A model generated the notes under the pieces. It saw nothing but the letters and a program-made list of their open reading frames with translations, ran no database searches and was not told where the DNA came from. A program made the translations under genes and the position numbers. Of a stretch of 64,000 nt of DNA, positions 33,986-44,754 are shown piece after piece. Position 1 is the stretch's first letter; each line of letters starts with the position of its first letter. Source of the stretch: Stomoxys calcitrans (Eukaryota; Arthropoda; Insecta; Diptera; Muscidae); the NCBI RefSeq assembly GCF_963082655.1, contig NC_081553.1, positions 46,136,989 through 46,200,988 on the forward strand, written 5' to 3'.

Positions 33986-34330
33986 ATCTATACTTAACAT
34001 ACCAAATTTCTGCCAAGTCAATCGAAAAATTGAAATTTCTAGAGACCGTAGAAAATTATTCGGGGGATCGGTTTATTATGAGAGCTAAATCAGGTTACAG
34101 ACCAATTTGAGCAATGCTTACAATGGATATGGATAGTCAAAATAACTCACTACGTGTTCAATTTCAGCTCAATCGTACAATAATATCGGTGTCCAGGTGC
34201 TCAAGATGTCAAATCGAGAGCTACAGGGGAGCTATATCAGATTATGGCCGGATTTGAACCATACATAGTACGGTTATTGTACGTCATAACGAAACACTTT
34301 GTGCAAAAGCAGAAGCACTAGACTATCAAG
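33986..34330 (+). repeat. Degenerate TUE-A units
   Basis: ACCAAATTTCTGCCAAGTCAAT, GGATCGGTTTATTATGAGAGC and GGGGAGCTATATCAGATTATG show two decayed units. Confidence 0.6.
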
Positions 34331-34345
34331 AAATATTCAATAATA

Positions 34346-34582
34346 TAAAACCGATGTCAATCATGAATGTCAACTTTAGTCATCATATTCTATATGGTTT
34401 TGTGGTCTGGTGGACGACACTTCAAAAATCCATCAATGGCTTAATACCAAGGTGTATCAAAAGAAAGGCATATATGTGAATCACAATCGAACTGAGGACG
34501 ACAACATCTGATGCACGGAAACAATTTTCAGGGAGCCTATACTCTATGAGTGGAGCTGCCGCTACCTTCGGATGCTAAGTAC
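34346..34582 (+). repeat. Retroelement shard (order X then Y)
   Basis: Block X, starting AAAACCGATGTCAATCATGAA, matches 27847-28061 with scattered differences. It encodes GLVWWTTL..-like and IELRTT-like residues typical of RT thumb regions. Block Y (CTCTATGAGTGGAGCTGCCG to GATGCTAAGTAC) follows and leads straight into DAKYMGVVLDQK. In a normal RT the KYLGVVLD block precedes the VWWTT block, so the order here is inverted. Confidence 0.8.
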
Positions 34583-35256
34583 ATGGGAGTGGTTCTTGAC
34601 CAGAAAATAAGTTTGAGAAGGGTTCAACAAATGACTGATTGCGATTTGCTCCTATCGCAACTCGCTGGAAGAAGTTGGTGGGTTAGGCCGAGAAGTAAAA
34701 TTAATAGGAATGAGATCGTTCATTCGGACTAAGAATTTATCGGATATATCAAAGGATAAAATTTGTTTTTACCGGGCATGCAGATATGCTGTCAGATCAA
34801 AACAGGATGCACTTCTGACTTGACGTCTGAACAAAAATGCTAATTCCGAAATGCTGCTTTAAGTGGCAAGAACTTTGTGTACCAGAGTACTTAGACAAGA
34901 AAAGTTTCATTACGGCCAGTGTCATCGTGCCAAAGTTATTGTTTCTCCGAGGGGAAGCAAGAGCTTTTGGTCATTCGTAAAAAGGGTAAAAGGCAATCCA
35001 TCGGCAATCCCAACTCTTGTTAAGGATGACCACTGATCTTGTTGATAAGGCTAATCTACTGGCTGAAATGTTTGCAGGAAATTCTTTATTGCCGTTTAGC
35101 AATCAACCACTCTCGCGATGCCTCAGATTTTGTTTTGAACAAGTGGAGTTAAAAGGGTCATTGCAGATTTCAACGTTAATAAATCTCCGAGGCCGGACGG
35201 TGTATCAACACTTGTCATTTGTAAATGCTATTCGACGCTTGCTCGTCCACTAGGCA
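34560..35256 (+). pseudogene. Non-LTR retrotransposon RT and linker fragments
   Basis: DAKYMGVVLDQKISLRRVQQ (34575-34635) is an RT thumb-type motif. Separate frames from about 34840 read KSFWSFVKRVKGNPSAIP, DLVDKANLLAEMFAGNS (35030-35085) and NVNKSPRPDGVSTL (35175-35220), the linker and first RT motif (usually SPGPDG). Motif order again does not match an intact element. The fragment ends abruptly at a mariner piece near 35256. Confidence 0.8.
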
Positions 35257-35450
35257 ACCATTTCGAACCGAACACTGATTTTGGTAATAAAATTCAATGA
35301 TTTGCAAGCGTTGCTCGTTAGTAAGTCTATTCATGATGAAATGTCAAAGCATACTGAGCATCTTTCTCTTTGACACCATGTCTGAAATCCCACGTGATCT
35401 GTCAAATACTAATGCATGAAACTCCTAACCTCAAAAAAATCACCCTTTAG
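35257..35450 (-). mobile_element. Mariner-family transposon, 5' terminus and transposase start
   Basis: On the minus strand a GAGGTTAGGA-type terminus (about 35424-35450) is followed by a 5' leader and an ATG at 35334. It opens a frame MNRLTNEQRLQIIEFYYQNQ, the N-terminal helix-turn-helix start seen in mariner-like transposases. The frame stops being homologous after 26 codons at the junction with the RT fragment, so catalytic domains are absent. Confidence 0.72.
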
Positions 35451-35483
35451 ATGAGTTCCCATCCGATGAGTATACATTGACCG

Positions 35484-36792
35484 CAGGTTTTATACCCACC
35501 ACCGAAGGATGGGGGTATATTTATTTTGTCATTTCGTTTGCAACACATCAAAATATCCATTTCCGACCCTATAAAGTATATATATTCTTGATCAGCGTAA
35601 TAATCTAAAACGATCTAAACATGTTGATCCGTCTGCCAGTCTGTCTATTGAAATCACGCTAGAGTCTTTAAAAATAGAAATATTAGGCTGAAATTTTGCG
35701 CAGATTCTTTTATGTCGAAGATGGGCTATGTCGGACCATATCTTGATATAGCCGCCATATAGACCGATCGGCCGATTTATTACCCGATTTTGAAGAAATT
35801 TACGACAGTGAGTTGCGTAAGGCCCTTCGACATCCTTCGTCAATTTGGCTCAGATCGGTCCAGATTTGGATATAGCTGCCATATAGACCGATCCTCCGAT
35901 TTGGGGTCTTGGCCCATAAAGGCACATTTATTATCCGATTTTGGTGAAATTTACGACAGTTAGTTGTGTTAGGCCCCTCGATATTATTCATCAATTTGGT
36001 TCAGATCGGTCGAGATTTGGATATAGCTGCCATATAGACCGATCCTCCGATTTAGTGTCTTAGGCCGATAAAAGCCACATTTATTATCCGATTTGGCTGA
36101 AATTTGGGACAGTGTGTCGTCTTAGGCCCCTCGATATTCTTCGCCAATTTGGCTTAGATCGGTCCAGAGTTGGATATAGCTGCCATATAGACCGATCCTC
36201 CGATTTAGGGTCTAAGGCCCATAAAAGCCACATTTGTTATCTGATCTTGCTGAAATTTACGACAGTGCATTGTGTTAGGTCCTTCGACATCCTTCGTCAA
36301 TTTGGCTCAGATCTGTCCAGGTTTGGATATAGCTGCCATATAGACCGATCCTCCAACTTGGGGTCTTAGGCCCATAAAATCCAAATTTATTATCGGATTT
36401 TACTGAAATTCGGGACAGTGAGTTGTGTTAGGCCCTTCGACATCTTTCTACAAGTTGGACCTGATCGGTCCAGATTTGGATACAGCTGCCATATAGACCG
36501 ATCTCTCGGTATTAGGTTTTGGGGCCATAAAAAGGGACATTTATTGTCCGATGTCGCTGAGATTTGAAACAATGAAATGTGTTAGTCCCTTCGATGTTCT
36601 TCTTCAATTTGGGCCAGATCGGTCCAGATTAGAATATAGCTGTCATATTGACCAATCTCTCAAATTAAGGTTTTGGGTCCTTAAGGTATGCAGTTTTCAC
36701 CGGATTTTGATGAAAGGTGGTTTACATATATACCCGAGTTGGTGGGTATCCAAAGTTCGGCCCGGCCTAACTTAGCACGCTTTTAATTGTTC
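35484..36792 (-). mobile_element. TUE-C element, complete with both ends
   Basis: The H-hairpin TATACCCACCACCGAAGG..GGGGGTATA, ATTCTTGATCAGCG and a short GTCTG tract precede seven 153-bp units. The G-end is GATGAAAGGTGGTTTACAT, TATACCCGAGTTGGTGGG, GTTCGGCCCGGCCTAAC and TTAGCACGCTTTTAATTGTT. Length is 1.31 kb with no protein encoded. It separates two pieces of non-LTR sequence. Confidence 0.85.
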
Positions 36793-37557
36793 GTATTTTC
36801 ATTGACGATCTATTGGGTCAGACTTCAAATCCAGCCAACTCATATGTCTCACAGTCCTCAAGAAATTGTGGACAGGAGGCGTATTATGGAAGACACGGTC
36901 TCCCAGGATTTGTTGGCCCTTTCCGTGTGGGGTAGAACGAACAGGGTAGAATTTAACGCACACAAGACGCAGTGCTGTTTCTTGTCTCACAAACGATTCA
37001 CGGACCCACTACAATCGTCGATATCTATCGACTGTACAGATATTGAGCAGTCAGATACTCTTGGTGTTCTGGGCATGAAAATACAATGCGATGTCCGTTG
37101 CTCAAAACACGTATTCGAAGTGTCGAAAGGAGCATTCAAGTGTTTGGGCTTTTTTAAGCGGTGCTAGAAATATTTCACCTCTTTTGATCTTTTCAATATC
37201 TATACTACCTACATCAGGCAGAGGATGGATTATAACTCTCATATATGGGCAGAAGCTCCATAATCATCCTTGGAGCTACTTGACCGGGTTCAACGGAGAG
37301 CGATGGTGTTGATTGGGGACAGTAGAGTATCCAACTCTATTGCTTCTCTTGAACATGGTCCGAATGTGGGTAGCGTTGCATTGCTCTATCGTGTCCAGGG
37401 ATATTCGTCTTCTTATCTCTGACGTTGGGATGTTCACCAGGAATACAAGAATTACCAGGAACTCACACCCGTTTGTAATTGATTGACCAGTCGACCATGC
37501 ATTACCGAGAAAATTAGGGGATATCCCCTGCGTGTTGGTTACGTGAAAAAAAAAAAC
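36793..37557 (+). pseudogene. Non-LTR retrotransposon RT C-terminal part with poly(A) tail
   Basis: A 126-codon frame (36787-37167) includes VSQDLLALSVWGRTNRVEFN, HKTQCCFLSHKR (the usual NxxKT motif), DTLGVLGMKI and FEVSKGAFKCLGFFKR. Later frames carry YTTYIRQRMDYNSHIWAEAP and LLDRVQRRAMVLIGDSRVSN, then SIASLEHGPNVGSVALLYR. These are the thumb/connection region of a jockey/CR1-like RT. Frameshifts occur near 37165 and 37250. It ends at GGGGATATCCCCTGCGTGTTGG plus a poly(A) run, the true 3' end, shared with 15.0 kb. Confidence 0.85.
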
Positions 37558-37599
37558 ACCGTCATTTCCAAGACTCTGTACACACAGATATACAAAATT

Positions 37600-37826
37600 G
37601 CCTATAAACAGGGGCAAAATTATCACATATCAATGAAAGCTGTCCACTTTTTATAACCGAGTCCGAACGGCGTGCCGCAGTGCGACACTTCTTTGGGGAG
37701 AAAATTTTTACATGGCATAGTACCTTACAAATGTTGTCACCATTAGGTGGGGATAACCACCACTGAAAATGTTGCTGATGATCTTCCCAGATATCGAACC
37801 CAGGCGTCCAGCGTCATAAGAGGACA
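37600..37826 (-). mobile_element. tRNA-derived SINE, head truncated
   Basis: ATAACCGAGTCCGAACGGCG, TGCCGCAGTGCGACACTTC, CATGGCATAGTACCTTACAA, GATATCGAACCCAGGCGTCC and AGCGTCATAAGAGGACATG give body, B box and part of the head in minus orientation. It joins RNase H-like sequence at 37827. Confidence 0.85.
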
Positions 37827-38290
37827 TGTACACATTGATAGATCTGAATTGGATGCGGGAACTGGAGCAGGAATCTTCATTGAGTTCCTTGGAATTAGGA
37901 AATTCTAAGGTAGATGCGGGAGTGGCAGCCCAGAATGTCACTATATGCTGTCGAGGTATGGCGGGGAAAGAAGCGACCGACGAGCTGGTCGGTAATAGAT
38001 TGTTGATGTCGCCGCATATCTTGTTACGGATTCAGTGAACTCTCCACTGTGCGAGCTTCATATTAGGGCGAATGTCTTCTACGATTACCTCGTGAATAAG
38101 GTAGAGGCTGTTGTTGTAGATTGTAGGGTGGCAAAGGCTTAGTAGCCGCGAAAATGGATGTCGTTTATCCTGGCCTGATAGGAGTCCTGACTGGTCGTTG
38201 CAAGACCGGTCTTTGGAGTTAAGTTTGACGAAGAGGAGTCGAAGATGGTCGAGCAACTTTTGTGTAACTGCACTGCAATTGCCAATTGAC
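37827..38290 (+). pseudogene. RNase H and C-terminal fragment of a non-LTR element
   Basis: HIDRSELDAGTGAGIFIEFL (37832-37890) is a degenerate RNase H start (usual YTDGS). GMAGKEATDELVGN (37960-38000) resembles its C-terminal block. LVAAKMDVVYPGLIGVLTGR and FDEEESKMVEQLLCNCTAIA (38220-38282) are the terminal region before the Cys/His end. Blocks are in different frames with an internal deletion. It is truncated at 38290 by a TUE-A remnant. Confidence 0.7.
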
Positions 38291-38668
38291 AGAATATTTG
38301 TTCCACTTAATAGAAATGATCCCCAAATTTGACTTTTTGACAAATTTGCTGAAATTTGGCACATTCACTGCCCTTCTGGCTTCCAGAAACCATGACAAGT
38401 GTGATTTGTATCAGACTATTTGCTTCAAAAACCAAAATTTTCAACCGATTTGGGTGAAATGTGGTACGTGAAGTACTCCTATGCCCTCCAATACTCACAC
38501 CAAGTCTCCAAACCCCTTTATAACTTAATCCTGATATTATTTCTAAAAACCATGAAGCCTCAATCAATATCCGATAATTCCAATACCAACTGAGCTAATA
38601 ACACAGTTCTAGTGGTATCTATGGTGGTGGGTACCCGAAATTCGGTACCGCCGAACTGAGCAGTTATT
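38291..38668 (-). repeat. Degenerate TUE-A with G-end
   Basis: TTTGACTTTTTGACAAATTTGC, GGCACATTCACTGCCCTTCTG and, at the end, ATGGTGGTGGGTACCC and ATTCGGTACCGCCGAAC. Its hairpin keeps the TTCGG/CCGAA arms although the loop has changed. Confidence 0.65.
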
Positions 38669-38669
38669 C

Positions 38670-38750
38670 TTAGTTGTTCTCGTTTACCCTAGTGAAGCAG
38701 CCGAGATTGCTAGTTGCGTGCCCCCAAAACCTATCCTAACCTAACTCTGG
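38670..38750 (+). mobile_element. Possible non-LTR 3' tail with CCTAAC repeats
   Basis: CCCCCAAAACCTATCCTAACCTAAC carries the same tail type as the elements at 20.1 and 60.2 kb. It may be the 3' end of the RNase H fragment at 37.8 kb, split by the TUE-A insertion. Confidence 0.45.
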
Positions 38751-39713
38751 ATATTGTTACTATACTAATTGCTGAACTTTGGACGTAAGGTCGATAGCTT
38801 TCTCTATGTTCAAGCAGTGGCTGCGTTAACTGTGTGTTCATTGTTACAATGCCCATTATGACAGGCGGTGGGAAAATTTCGACGATATTGACCTCAAAAA
38901 TTAAATTTTGACGATATTTTTCTAAATTTGAAAACCCAGAAAACTTCCCATCATTTTCTCTGAAACCTACTTTTTGAATAGAATTTTCACAATTCGCCCC
39001 TTCCACGACTTCATACTTTCTTTTTGAAAATAAAATCTTTAAAAATGTTTGCGAACAACTAGGCAATTCCATTTCTCACACCATTTCAACATAGAGTGCA
39101 AGCAAATGCCAACTCCCCTAAATTCTTGCACATATGACCTAAAATGCAGTCTAACATCCGGTCAGCAGCATTGCAACATCCCAAAGAACATTCAAGCCTA
39201 CATCGAAAATGCGTAGATATGTATCTGTGGGGTTCATCAACACAATGTTGGTGGTGGTGTTGTTATGTGCATCTGTGAGAGATGGGGTTTGCGTGTATCT
39301 GTCAATCGTTTCATTTCGTGTGCATTTAGGTCAGATGGCTTTTTTTCTGTACATGAAAGAAACACAGCCTGCCTCACTGTGGTCAATTTCAATCCAAATG
39401 TTAGTGCTTGAAAAAGAGAGACTTCTTATATAACAGGGTAAAGCGGCACAAGAGTCATAAGTAAAATTTTGAAATGATGGGCATTATGTTGAAAAACTAT
39501 AATTGCTATCAGTACAGGTGGTTGATAGCTAAATAGAAAATGGTTTGGATGACAACAGGGATTTTCAAAATGTCTCCAACCGGAAATGGGAACAAAATTG
39601 ACATCATTGGCGAAGTTGATGATAGTTCAGTGTTTTTAATATATTTTTGTTTATGATGACAGAGAGAGGGTCGTTTACAATGTTGACTGATGGATGGATC
39701 ACGTAAAGGCCAA
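38751..39713. other. Unassigned stretch
   Basis: No repeat family is recognised. The minus frame 38731-39072 (113 codons) and plus frame 39209-39433 show no motif. Possibly single-copy DNA. Confidence 0.45.
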
Positions 39714-39716
39714 ACA

Positions 39717-40590
39717 TCTATATATATAAAAATTAATTTGTGTTTGTTTGTATGTATGTATGTTTGTTTGTTTGTATGTATGTTTGTTTGTTTGTATGTT
39801 TGTCTGTGGGTTTGTAAATTTGTTTGATCCGCATAGACTCGAAAACGGCTGAACCGATTTCTTTCAAACCTTCACAGACTGTGAGGAGCGGTCCGGATGG
39901 AGCAATAGCCTATATAACTTTTTAATATCTCAAGGGGGGCGGAACCTCCCCTTACTGCAATAGTACCGCCCAAAAATAAAAATGAATCGATCACGGCAAT
40001 ATGGGACTCTAATGAAAGGTATTCGGGAGTAGAATACAAATTTAATATTAAAATTTGGGTCCAAGTACCTAGGGGGCTGCCCCGACCCCAAAATCCCTTC
40101 AAATAGGCATATTGGATGATAATGACAATAGGGGACTCGAATGAAAGGTATCCGGAAGTAGATTACTAATATGGTCAAGAAGGAGGAATAGGCTATATAA
40201 TTTGTAGAAATCGGAAGGTGGCGAACGCTTCCCCGATACCCAAAAACACCACCCAAAAATAAAACTTTGACCGATAGAGACAATATGGGTATCAAATGAA
40301 AGGCATTGGAAGTAGAATACGAATATTGTATTCAAAATTAGGTTCGAGTACCCAAGTAGTCACCCAACTCCAAAATTCCCCCTAACAAACATATTGGACA
40401 TAGATATCAATATAGGACTCAAATTAAAGTTATTCGGGAGTAGACAACGAAAAAATTAGGTTCAGTAATTGGGGGTTGTCCTACCTCCAAAAAGCAGCTA
40501 AAATGGGAACATTACTCGACTATAGCTATATGAGATTCAAATGAAAGTTATTTGGGTGCAGTGAAAGCGTAGGGGAGCAGGTTTGATTGA
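39717..40590 (+). mobile_element. Helitron-like element, 5' end and units
   Basis: It begins TCTATATATATAAAAATTAA after ACA at 39716, continues with TTTGTTTGTATG repeats and AGACTCGAAAACGGCTGAACC, then units GGCAATATGGGACTCTAATG.., AAAGGTATTCGGGAGTAGAA and CCCCGACCCCAAAA. The 5' TC plus TATATAAAA is the Helitron-type start. No 3' CTAG end was found nearby. Confidence 0.75.
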
Positions 40591-40599
40591 AATTTTTGC

Positions 40600-40668
40600 T
40601 CAACGATAGGAAGCCTCCTTTTTATAGTCGAGTCCAAGTGGCGTGCAGATAAGGACAAACTTTTTTCC
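40600..40668 (-). mobile_element. SINE fragment
   Basis: ACGATAGGAAGCCTCCTTTTTATAG and CGAGTCCAAGTGGCGTGCAG are the central body in minus orientation. Neither head nor tail is kept. Confidence 0.7.
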
Positions 40669-40689
40669 TATTTGTCACTCGATTCTTTT

Positions 40690-40750
40690 GCCAAGTCATT
40701 GAATACAGCTGATTGTATAAAGGGAAAACTGCTGATTTCAATGACTTGGC
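40690..40750. repeat. Perfect 14-bp inverted repeat
   Basis: GCCAAGTCATTGAA (40690-40703) and TTCAATGACTTGGC (40737-40750), separated by 33 nt that themselves contain CAGCTGATT and GCTGATT. It lies between a SINE fragment and a TUE G-end. Confidence 0.88.
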
Positions 40751-40766
40751 GAACGAACCGGGTGAC

Positions 40767-40975
40767 AAAGCGTGCTAAGGTCGGCTGGACCGAATCTCAT
40801 ATACCCTGGATCTCATTTGTCATTTTTTTTGCCCGATGTTTCTTTATAGGCAATCAAAAGATAATGGATAAAAATAGCCAAGCTATTGAAGTTATTACAG
40901 GTTATCGACCGATTCAGACCATACTTGGTTTAAATGTTGGAGACCAGAGTAGAAGTCAAATTTACGCATAGAAGA
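40767..40975 (+). mobile_element. TUE G-end and short interior
   Basis: AAGCGTGCTAAGGTCGGCTGG, ACCGAATCTCATATACCC, TTTGTCATTTTTTTTGCCCG and TTATCGACCGATTCAGACC are the + oriented start of an A element, cut at 40975 by Helitron-type units. Confidence 0.7.
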
Positions 40976-42190
40976 AGACAAATTTACGCCCATAGCAATA
41001 TGGGTCTCAATTGAAAGGTCTTTGGGAGTAATGCACGAATCTGATATAAATATTCGGGAAAAGTGTCTAGGGGCCACTTCAACCCCATAACACCACCCAA
41101 AAAGGACGTATTTGCTGACCTTTGGAATATGGGGCTCAAATAAGAGGTATTTCATTGTATAACAAGAATCTGAGATAAATTTTCATGGCTAAGTCAATTA
41201 GTGGCCGCCCCATCCCCCAAAACACCCACCAAACCTGAAGTGAAATGTATTTGGGAGTATACCAACGGGACCAACTGTCTAAGAGACGTCCTACCCCCCT
41301 AAAAACCCCCAAATAAGACGCATTTCCTCACATTTTGCTGTCAATCGCAATATGGGGTGAAAACAAATGAGATTTGAAAGTAGAGCACAATGCTGATTTT
41401 TTTTTCAGGCTAAGTGTTTGGCGGACCACCCCGCACCCTAAATCGGACATATTTACCGACCATGTCAATGTGGGGAAATTCATACCCACTTTTGGGAACA
41501 ATTTTCTTTTCTCAAAACACCCACAAACAGCATTTATTTACTGACAATCGCAATATAAGGCTCAAACGAAGGTATTAGGGAGTAGAATACGAATCTGATA
41601 CCTAAATGTGGGATCATGTATTTGGGGCACCGCCCCTTCCCCAAAACACCCGCCAATTCATTTTAATTCATTTTATGATATTCGCGAGAGGGCCGGACCC
41701 CCTCCTAACCACAGTTTTCGAAAAGGCCATATACTTCGATTTAAGCGAAACTTTGTAATGGTTAACCAAAATCTCAAAATTGGTATAAAACTTAGGGGCC
41801 AAATAACCGTGGGGGACGCCCACACCCCAAACCCACCCAAGCGGATATGTTTTAGGATTGGGACAATATGGGTATCAAATGAAAGGTATTTAAAGTTTGA
41901 GGACAAACTTGATAAAACAGTTGGGCCGCAAGTGTCGGGTATTAAAGGAAGTAGAATATAAAACTTGTACAAAAGTTAAGGGTCAACTCCAAAGGCTGTC
42001 CCAACCTAAAAGCCACTCCCAGACGAACCTGGAGGGCGATCATGACAATATGGGATTCAAACAAAAGGTATTCGAGAGTAGAATAGCCCCCACTCCAAAA
42101 TTATGCCCCAGATGGACATGTACACTGAACGGAACCATATGGGATTCAAGCGAAAGGTATTTGAGAATACAATACGAAATTAAAGAAAAC
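40976..42190 (+). mobile_element. Helitron-type units
   Basis: Repeated CATAGCAATATGGG..CTCAA, AAAGGTCTTTGGGAGTAA, CACCACCCAAAAAGGACG and AATATGGGGCTCAAATAAG units of irregular length. No ends. Short frames have no motif. Confidence 0.7.
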
Positions 42191-42192
42191 TA

Positions 42193-43870
42193 GTAAAAAG
42201 TCGTTAAGTTCGGCCGAGCCGAACTTTGGATACCCACCACCTTGGGTATATAAGTGAACCACCTTTCGTCAAAATCCAGTGAAAAACGCAAACCTTATGC
42301 CCCATAGCAGCTATATAGACTTATCATCCGATTCAGACCAAATGCGTTGTTCAACCGAGAGATCAGTCTATATGGCAGCTATATCCAAATCTGGACCGAT
42401 CTGAGCCAAATTGAAGACAAATGTTGAAGAGCCCAACACAACTCACTGTCGCAAATCTCGGCGACATCGGACAATAAATGCGCTTTTTATGGGTCCAAAA
42501 CCTTAAATCGAGAGATCGGTCTATATTGCAGCTATATCCAAATTTAGACCGACGAAGGATGAGGATCGGTCTATATGGCAGCTATATCCAATTCTAGACC
42601 GATTTGGGCCAAATTGACGGAGAATGTTGAAGGGCCCAGCGCAACTCACTTTCTCAAATTTCAGCAAAATCGGATAATAAATGCGGCTTTCATGGGCCTA
42701 AGACACTAAATCTGAGGATCGGTCTATATGGCAGCTATATCCAATTCTAGACCGATTTGGGCCAAATTGACGGAGAATGTTGAAGGGCCCAGCGCAACTC
42801 ACTTTCTCAAATTTCAGCAAAATCGGATAATAAATGCGGCTTTCATGGGCCTAAGACACTAAATCTGAGGATCGGTCTATATGGCAGCTATATCCAATTC
42901 CGAACCGACTTGAGCCAAATTAACGGAAGATGAAGGGTTGAAGGGCCCAGCGCAACTCACTGTCCCAAATTTCAGCAAAATCGGATAATAAATGTGGCTT
43001 TTATGGGCCTAAGACCTTAAATCGGAGTATCGGTCTATATGGCAGCTATATCGAAATTTGGACCGATCTGGGCCAAATTGACGAAGGATGTCGAAGGGCC
43101 TAAGAGAACTCACTGTCTCAAATTTCAGCAAAATCGGATAATTAATGTGGCTTTTATGGGCCCAAGACCCTAAATCGGAGTATCGGTCTATATGGCAGCT
43201 ATATCCAAATTTGGACCGATCAGGGCCAAATTGACGAAAGATGTTGAAGGGCCTAAGAGAACTCACTGTCCCAAATTTCAGCAAAATCGGATGATAAGTG
43301 TGGCTTTTATGGGCCTAAGACCCTAAATCGGAGGATCGGTCTATATGGCAGCTATATCCAAATATGGACTGATCTACGCCAAATTGACGAAGAATGTCGA
43401 AGGGCCTAACACAACTCACTGTCCCAAATTTCAGCAAAATCGAATAATAAATGCGGCTTTCATGGGCCTAAGACACTAAATCTGTGTATCGGTCTATATG
43501 GCAGCTATATCCAATTCTGAACCGATTTGAGGCAAATTGACGAAATATGTCGAAGGGCCTAATAGAACTCACTGTCATAAATTTCAACAAAATCGGATAA
43601 TAAATGTGGCTTTTAAGAGCCTAAGACCCTAAATCGGAGGATCGGTCTATATAGCAGCTATTTCCAAATTTGAACCGATCTAGGCCAAATTGACAAAGGA
43701 TGTTGAAGAGCCCAACGCAACTCGCTTTTCCGAATTTCAGCAAAATCGGATAATAAATGTGGCTTTTATGGGCCTAAGGCCCTAAATCGACGAATCGGTC
43801 TATATGGGGGCTATATCAAGATATAGTTCGATATAGCCCATCTTCGAACTTAACCTGCTTATGGACAAAA
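42193..43870 (+). mobile_element. TUE-C element, G-end and ten-unit array
   Basis: AAAAAGTCGTTAAG, GTTCGGCCGAGCCGAAC, TTTGGATACCCACCACC and AACCACCTTTCGTC form a clean G-end. Units carry ATGTCGAAGGGCCTAA..ACTCACTGTC and AATTTCAGCAAAATCGGATAA. Two adjacent units (42561-42713 and 42714-42866) are identical base for base. The array ends at CTTAACCTGCTTATGGACAA plus A9. No H-end follows. Confidence 0.87.
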
Positions 43871-44160
43871 AAAAAGAATCAAATCGCCCTACCTCAAAAT
43901 GATGGCCCATATGGGCATGTAACTCGACAATATGGGATTCTAATGAAAAATATTTGAGAGTAAAAGAGGAATATAACTTTTTTTCAATGTTGGGCCATGT
44001 CAGAACTGGACCTCAAACACTTATGGGTTTAGCGAAGCACACCGGATAAGTTAGTAATCTCTAAAGTACCTCATGTCCTTAAATCATGAAAAAATCGTGC
44101 TTAAGGCGCTTAAGACTTCAAATCGGAGGATTAGTTCCAATGGGGCTATACCTAATTACA
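43871..44160 (+). repeat. Helitron-type unit and TUE remnant
   Basis: ACCTCAAAATGATGGCCCATATGG and CGACAATATGGGATTCTAATG are Helitron-type. 44095-44160 (AAGACTTCAAATCGGAGG, GGGGCTATACCTAATTAC) is a worn TUE unit. Confidence 0.55.
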
Positions 44161-44754
44161 ACCAAATTATGCTAGGACGTTGCTGCTCACATCTGACTTG
44201 ACCTGAAAGACTTGAGCCAACATTTTGCCTCTTTGAATTCTTAACAAATCGTTTTAAACGGTATTGGTGAACCTTAAAGTAATTAATATGAAATTAACTT
44301 TTAAATAAAAGTCTTTTTTTTTGTACTTAATGATCGATATTGTTATTCATACTGTATATATGAATCTCTCTTAGCTCTGTGTGTCTGAGTAGAGTACACA
44401 TGCATGTGTGTTAGGGAATCACTATGTACCATGTGCATCGGCAGAACATTGGATCTAGCTATTTTTCAAATGCACACGCTGTATGTATGCATGTGTCCAC
44501 GCTCCTTTATATGTATTCATGTATATGTATGCATGTGTCCATTTATATGTTTGCACAAATGGGTGTTTGGCCAAATGCACTCACATCCATTTATCTGCTG
44601 CGAACATGTGAAATCTTTGTTGTTTATTTCTGTTGTTGTAATCAACTGAATGGACTTAGTTACCAAATGTTGGACAATGTGCTAAGCGAACAAGGCCAAA
44701 GGAAATAGGTTTTTAGTCGATGAAAGAAGCTATGAAAGAAGATCTTACAGGCAA
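44161..44754. other. Unassigned stretch
   Basis: No family is recognised. A short imperfect duplication GTATGCATGTGTCCA occurs near 44482 and 44528. The cysteine-rich frames at 44404-44708 are by-products of TGTATG-rich sequence. Confidence 0.45.

Noticed and set aside
44404..44708. Cysteine-rich secreted peptide
   Set aside because: Two overlapping frames of TGTATG-rich sequence both look cysteine-rich. No signal peptide followed by a conserved cysteine pattern.
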